Below the pieces are notes generated by a model. That model saw only the letters and a program-made list of their open reading frames with translations, did not search any database and was not told the DNA's origin. Below, piece by piece: positions 58,651 through 64,000 of a stretch of DNA of 64,000 nt. Position 1 is the first letter of the stretch, and each line of letters begins with the position of its first letter. The stretch is from assembly GCA_949987705.1 (NCBI GenBank), contig OX465283.1:160409850-160473849 (forward strand), in the 5' to 3' direction. This DNA is from Thereva unica. Its lineage: Eukaryota > Arthropoda > Insecta > Diptera > Therevidae. Position numbers and translations under genes: made by a program.

Positions 58651-60554
58651 GCCCCACCGTCATCAGATGTCAGGAGAATTATGGAGGACTGCGCTAGGAG
58701 GAACATTCAGCTAGTGATTGCTTGCTTACGACATGTGAGGCGTTGTCTAGAACACGCCAGTTTTCGATCCTGTCGGAGAGTAACTTGCTAGACTTGTTTA
58801 GACCCAGCACCACCTCTCTACTACAAAAGTTCGATCGTTGTACTATCCAAAATATAGTGGTAAGCATTTGCATCACAACCGACGACGAAGTGACAGATCT
58901 TTAACAGATTGTTAATTAAAAGGACAGCTTTAACCGGTGGTAAATAATCTGACTCTATCTCATCAGTTACCCAAGGCTTTTGAGTAAGAACAAGTCCTTT
59001 CGCCTGGCGATAAGTACAATATCTCAATCAAGCGACATTAATAATTTTTGTATAAAGCATTCTTCATAAAATTACAAATTTGCAGATAATAATTAATATT
59101 TATTAAAATGACTCCTTGGTAATAATTTCAACAAATTGAAAAACAAGTAAATTCCGATATCGCTTATATTTTTAACATTAATAACCTTCAATTAAATTCC
59201 GAATATCTTTTAAAATCTTCATTATATATTACAAACAACAATTAACTCGCATTATTTGCAAAAAACATTGTTGGTCGCAATTTTGTACTTATCTTATGGC
59301 GATTATCGCAAAAAAATTAGATATAAAAGTACAAATGCTAATTTCATAAGTAATTTCGTTTTCTGGAACAGATTGCTCATTGATTTATTACTTTAATCTA
59401 GAAATTCGTCTGTTAACGCCGTGTGACAATTTTATTATAATATTTTCTAAATTTATAATTTTATTGTTTTTTTTAACAATGTTTTCCAATTCAAAATATT
59501 CCTATAATAGAAAGTGGAACTTAATCGGTTGAAACCACCCTTTTACCTTTATTTCAATGATCACGAATGATCATCAATGACACTTTTATACTTTCGTTAA
59601 GTTTTCAACGAAAAGAAAAAATGGCGAATGAATGCCACAACTATTGAAACTAAAACTGTCTACCCTTTTTAAAATCTAATGAATTTATTAATATATTCAA
59701 CTTGTGTTTACAACATTATAGAACGAACTTGATAACCACCAAGTGTCACAGTTCACTGCTTTGTCTGATAGCGCAAGATTGCCAGAAGAAATGTTATGGG
59801 AATTCACAGTCTGCGACGGAGTTTTGATAATTCGATTTATTTCCAGCATGACTGTAACTTTGTCTGCTTGAAAAGTTTCTACAATTCATCAAAATGGAAC
59901 TTTTATTACTGTTCAATATTTTTTTATTAATCTTGACTTCATTACTAAAGTATAAAATAAAATGAAAACTTCCCACGTCATGTCTGTGCTGTTTGCCAAA
60001 TGCTTTTCGAGATTGCAAATGGCGATTTTTGCTGAATGCTGTTTTTCTTTACAAAACCTCTATATTGTTGTTCGGTCAGCACGTGTGGAATCGATATCTA
60101 GAAATCTGTTTGAGACAATTTATTTTGTGTATAGTTGATTGTTAGGGAATTTCATTCAATTCAACTCGGCATTGAATATAACATTCATGTAATTGTACTA
60201 AGTTGCTAAGGGTAGGAAAACTCAGATTTCATTCTAAAAACTCAACAAATTATATTTTTTACCATTGTGGAATTTTATTGTACGTTCTGCTCTGTTTACT
60301 GAAAACGTATAATAAAAGAAACGTAAGTATTCAGAAAGAAAATAAAATTCATATGAAAAATGGGTTCAGCCATCTCGTTAACTAGGGATGTTGTGTGCAT
60401 TAGTGCAGTGCTGCAATCAAGAAAAGTAGTCTCTTTCTCTGATAGCAAATTTTCCCTTTATTAGGATTAAAAAAAGGTTTTTAGTGGTTTTTCATTTCAT
60501 AAAAATCAACATTTCATAGAATTACAAAAGCATTCGTTTCAATTCAATATTGAA
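58650..60554. other. AT-rich intergenic DNA
   Basis: No recognised gene, RNA or element. Open frames are short with AT-driven composition. Confidence 0.5.
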
Positions 60555-60660
60555 TACTAGCTGGAACCCGGTGCGACTCACTGCACCAATAAGCCAATAG
60601 CAGTATGGCGTGCGCCAAAATAATTGGGAATCTTCAAATCGCTTTTTGCACGAAATGTGT
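60555..60660 (+). repeat. Dispersed repeat G, copy 4 (terminal part)
   Basis: It begins CTAGCTGGAACCCGGTGCG (preceded by A) and continues to GGCGTGCGCCAAAATAATTG. This is the inverse of the end of copy 2, and similarity stops soon after. It supports a common fixed border of the family. Confidence 0.68.
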
Positions 60661-60829
60661 TAGCTGATTTATGTACACTGAATTGCTCTTCTCGCACCAA
60701 GTCTCTGTCTTTCACAGAATTTTTGCCTCGTATCGATTTTGAACTTTGTTGTTGATTGATATTTATAAGTCCAGTAATATCAAAAGCTTTAATTTATTGA
60801 CGATTTCGTTACGATTTCATATACATACC

Positions 60830-60960
60830 TGCGCCGAAGTGACTCGTTTGGGGAACATTTGTACGCTGTATAGACGGCTTCCTTAGCTTGAATTGCGTTC
60901 ATACATTCCCCATTAAACCATCTATTTGGGCTAGGCTTTATAGGTTTGGTAGAATGAGAA
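60830..60960 (-). mobile_element. LINE linker fragment
   Basis: The minus strand reads NRWFNGECMNAIQAKEAVYT then AYKCSPNESLRRR, the segment between endonuclease and RT (WFNxEC..A...K..Y..Y). No other part of the element is attached. Confidence 0.6.
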
Positions 60961-61239
60961 ATGAACAAACATATTCCTGTCCATATTATCGTTCAGAGAT
61001 AGCATCGAGGGCTAACGTCGATTCTTCAGTACATATTAGGACTTCTGTATAGAAAATAGAAGAATATGGCGTGGCTGCGAAGAATTATTTCGATTCATTT
61101 ATGATAAAATTCAGAAGATGTACTATTGTACACATTCTGGAAAGCTACGTCATTCTTAAAATACATGGTCACTCCCCTTTTTCTTCTTCTTCGATGGCTC
61201 TACAACCCCTATGGTAGTTTAAATTCACGATCGATTTGT

Positions 61240-61510
61240 GGCTGACTCCACCGGTGATGCACGTCACAAGCATTCATTTGATCCCCGTACCAAGACCGTT
61301 GTAAAGAAAAACGTGGTCCGCCATTTTGTGTGTTGACTACCATTTTGAATTTGGAGTAACGCCACATAGCTAATTGTATTCCACTTGTCATATCCTTTCA
61401 TTTGAACTTTATCGGATATTTTGTCTACTTTTTAGTATATTTTATGTCTTCCGCCATTTTGTGTTGGACGCCATTTTGAATTTCGAATGACGTGAATGAG
61501 CTAATATAAA
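61240..61510. repeat. 'CCATTTTG' repeat, two further units
   Basis: TTGTAAAGAAAAACGTGGTC, CCGCCATTTTGTGTGTTGAC, CCATTTTGAATTTGGAGTAA and CCTTTCATTTGAAC, then a second CCGCCATTTTGTGTTGGACG unit. Confidence 0.78.
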
Positions 61511-61549
61511 AATATAGTTACATACATAAAGCTGGCAGACTGTCTCGGA

Positions 61550-61680
61550 CATTTTGTACGAACCTCTGAAGAAAGATGAATAGCTCTTTATTTCAATAGT
61601 AGACTAACAGAAAAAAAGAAGCGTAGTAAGTCCAAGAAATAGATGGATGCAACAATGGACATTTATAACCTGAAATTCGG
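61550..61680 (+). mobile_element. RTE-like LINE tail fragment
   Basis: The plus strand near 61626 reads VSPRNRWMQQW, matching the RTE tail phrase GRPRNRWxxQ. It is short and frameshifted upstream. Confidence 0.5.
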
Positions 61681-63930
61681 AAACGAGCTTGCTTATACCA
61701 TGTTCGCACTGAACCGAAATTACGTGATCTCGGCAATTTACAGGATTTTGCTCAAAATCATGTGATTTTCCAAGTATTCTGGTGATTTCAAAATAAAATC
61801 AAATCTCGAAATTTTGCCAAAATGATGTATAAAATCATGTCGAAAGCCAACGTTTAAACCTGAAAATCGAATTCAGCGCAATTCAGCACGTCACTCTTGA
61901 TGCTCAATCTGACAGTTGGACATTTTGATAACAGATTTTAATTTGTACTTCACATTCTTCAAAATGCAAAAACTCAAGAAATATAAAAGAAAGAAGATAC
62001 GAGCTGTGCTAGAAGTGGAATTGTTAGTCAAATTTAGGCAGAAAAAATCGAAGACATTCGTAGTGCTAGAAATTAACTCTCAAACGAAACCATTTCAATT
62101 TAATGCAAACGGCTCTATATAATTTCGAAATCACTTTCCAAAATTACCTAATTTCGGCTCAGAATCAACTGGATTTAAAAAAGGCGAAAGGATAACAGTG
62201 GAATCTTATGGCGGCTGTCCATATTTCCAGACATTTATGACAACATCGATGGCAGAATTTCAAAAAAGCAAAATGACAGAAAGTTTGTTTTCAGTTTAGA
62301 CAAAACTGAAATGTCAAACCAAAATTTCCGCTCCATTTTTATTTCGTATCCAATATGGCTGCCAACTGCCAGATTTTTTGACATAAATGGATAATGGAGA
62401 CCGTGTGTAAAAGAACAATGCCGCTGGAGAACAAAAAATACTGCAGTATGCTGAAATATTTTAAATCAAAACGTATCCTCGTTCTTATATTTCTAGTTCA
62501 CCCCTTTTAGTAAAGGGATAGTCTTTAGGGCTCCATTTTGACTTTACTTATAATGGTTGCCATCAATTTTTTTACCGTTTATGCCGCTGATAGCAGACAG
62601 TTAATACAAAAAGTGTATCCGGCATAAGTACGGTCCATGAAATACTGCCTAGTGCTCCTGATTTTTGTGTTCCCAAACTTTAAATAAAGCACCCGTTGCC
62701 TTTTTCGTACTATGGAAGTACAGATAAACGCTTTGATTTACAATATATTCACCGTAAATAACCATTACATCATGGAGTTACTGAAAGGCACCTAGATACG
62801 AATCAAATACAAAACAAGTTCTAAAACTCACGGATAAATTCACGATAAAACTTCATCCACTTTCAATGAGAGGCAATCGTGAATTAAAAGGTAAAAATCC
62901 GGCTGCTTCTATACAAATCAGATATGGAGCACTTCGCTTTTTACTTCTTTTGATGAGTTTCTAAATACGAACGAAATCAGGCAAAAACCTCTGCTCTATC
63001 TTTTGTCCATCTGTTAATCCATCCCCATTCTCTGCCCGCGTGATAGCGTATAGTTGATCCCAATCACTGCGAAAGTTCATGAATACCTAAACTTCCTCGG
63101 GTAGGTGAATATTTTTTTGTTTACCTTTACAAGTACTAAGGTGAATTACCCCTTTTTGTGTGCAATACGCTTTTGTTACCTGGCAAAAATGTTTGCGCGA
63201 TGTTTTTAGGTAAAATTGAGTTTTATCTAGGACGAGGTCAAAGAGATTTGCATTGGTGGACCCATAAAGCCTAATCCACACCCAACCTGCAATACTACAT
63301 CCATTTTAAACACCCAAATCGAACTATCTACATAAAATTGCAATTTTCTATTAAAACAGTAATAAACGAAGTTAACAGATATTTAATTGTCAATTAAATC
63401 AATTTTAAACTAGAATTAACTTTTTGCAACCCCCCCACCACGTTTTGAGCACAATTTGCGATGATAATCGAATAAACCAAATGAAACTTTCAATAGTTTA
63501 ATGGCGAGAACTTTTCAAGTGATTATTTGGCATGGATTAATTCATAATCCCTTATCGCCATCGGAATAACGAAAGTTACATTGTTTTTGCGTAGTTGGAG
63601 AATATTATCGTTTTAGTACACAGTCGATAATTACGCGGCATGGCAAGGAAATTAATTTACGAGCGCGATTTTTATCACAGTGAAAGATAGGTAACAACAT
63701 TTATACAGGTGAATTGTGATACAATATTATTACAATTTTATTATTATACCTAGTGGTTGAGAATATGTTTTTAATCAATTTTGTAATTACTATTATTATT
63801 AATTGTTCATGGGATTTATAAATATAATAAATTGTTGGAAATATTACAGTTTTTTTCACATTAAACTCACCCTTTTGCAAATCAAATTCACCCGTTTGAA
63901 AATTAAGTACGTTTACGGGCGACAATACAT
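61681..63930. other. Intergenic DNA, nothing recognised
   Basis: No coding family, RNA gene or element border supported. Confidence 0.5.
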
Positions 63931-63934
63931 CCAT

Positions 63935-64000
63935 CTCTATGACAAGAGGGGGCAATGACACCATTGAATTGTGATTGGGAATATAAAAGAGCGGGAGATT
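63935..64000. repeat. Dispersed repeat G, copy 5 (cut by window end)
   Basis: TTGAATTGTGATTGGGAATATAAAAGAGCGGG closely matches copy 1 near 42395-42425 (given here in two overlapping parts: TTGAATTGTGATTGGGAATA, ATAAAAGAGCGGG). Confidence 0.7.

Noticed and set aside
1..64000. CRISPR arrays, operons or bacterial features
   Set aside because: The window is clearly eukaryotic, with spliced genes. No regularly spaced direct repeats with unique spacers were seen.

Overview
The window is insect nuclear DNA, most likely from a dipteran that is not Drosophila. It is AT-rich, its genes are split by small and medium GT-AG introns, and it is packed with decayed transposable elements. I could read five host protein-coding genes exon by exon. 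From 5' to 3' they are a Yippee-like (YPEL1-4 type) zinc protein (+, CDS 613-3047), the matricellular protein SPARC (-, 10148-11236), a vaccinia-related kinase of the ballchen/NHK-1 type (-, 20926-22612), a histone H2A.Z/H2Av variant (+, 24992-29331) and the receptor Toll (-, 47648-54676). In every case the exon phases add up to a complete open frame from ATG to stop. From memory, SPARC, ball, His2Av and Toll also lie near each other in Drosophila (97D), so this looks like a conserved block. The Yippee gene is not part of that memory.

Region 1-3.7 kb holds the YPEL gene, with an old LINE fragment in intron 1. Region 4.16-7.85 kb is a three-level nest: a 222-bp MITE is interrupted by a 3466-bp PIF/Harbinger transposon with a TTA target duplication. 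That transposon encodes an intact-looking MADF-BESS protein and a HARBI1-type transposase, and the transposase is broken by a 664-bp palindromic foldback element. Region 8-10 kb is a decayed non-LTR retrotransposon. SPARC follows, then about 9 kb of non-coding DNA with several MITEs.

The ball kinase and H2A.Z genes are divergently arranged about 2.4 kb apart. The last intron of H2A.Z (3.75 kb) contains scrambled LINE pieces and MITEs. Region 30-47.6 kb has no host gene that I can identify. It contains a tRNA-derived SINE candidate, a piggyBac-like remnant, many MITEs and dispersed repeats. Toll has a 3.77-kb intron filled with pieces of at least three LINEs, one with a readable RNase H domain. 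Region 55-64 kb is intergenic with further LINE fragments and a 'CCATTTTG' repeat family in tandem.

The biology is developmental and innate immune signalling (Toll), chromatin (H2A.Z and a histone kinase), extracellular matrix (SPARC) and a conserved nuclear/centrosomal zinc protein (YPEL). These genes do not form an operon-like system. I found no clearly new biological system. The most unusual items are the nested Harbinger/foldback structure, an H2A.Z ending without the SQ tail known from Drosophila H2Av, and a dense set of MITE families that can be defined inside this one window.
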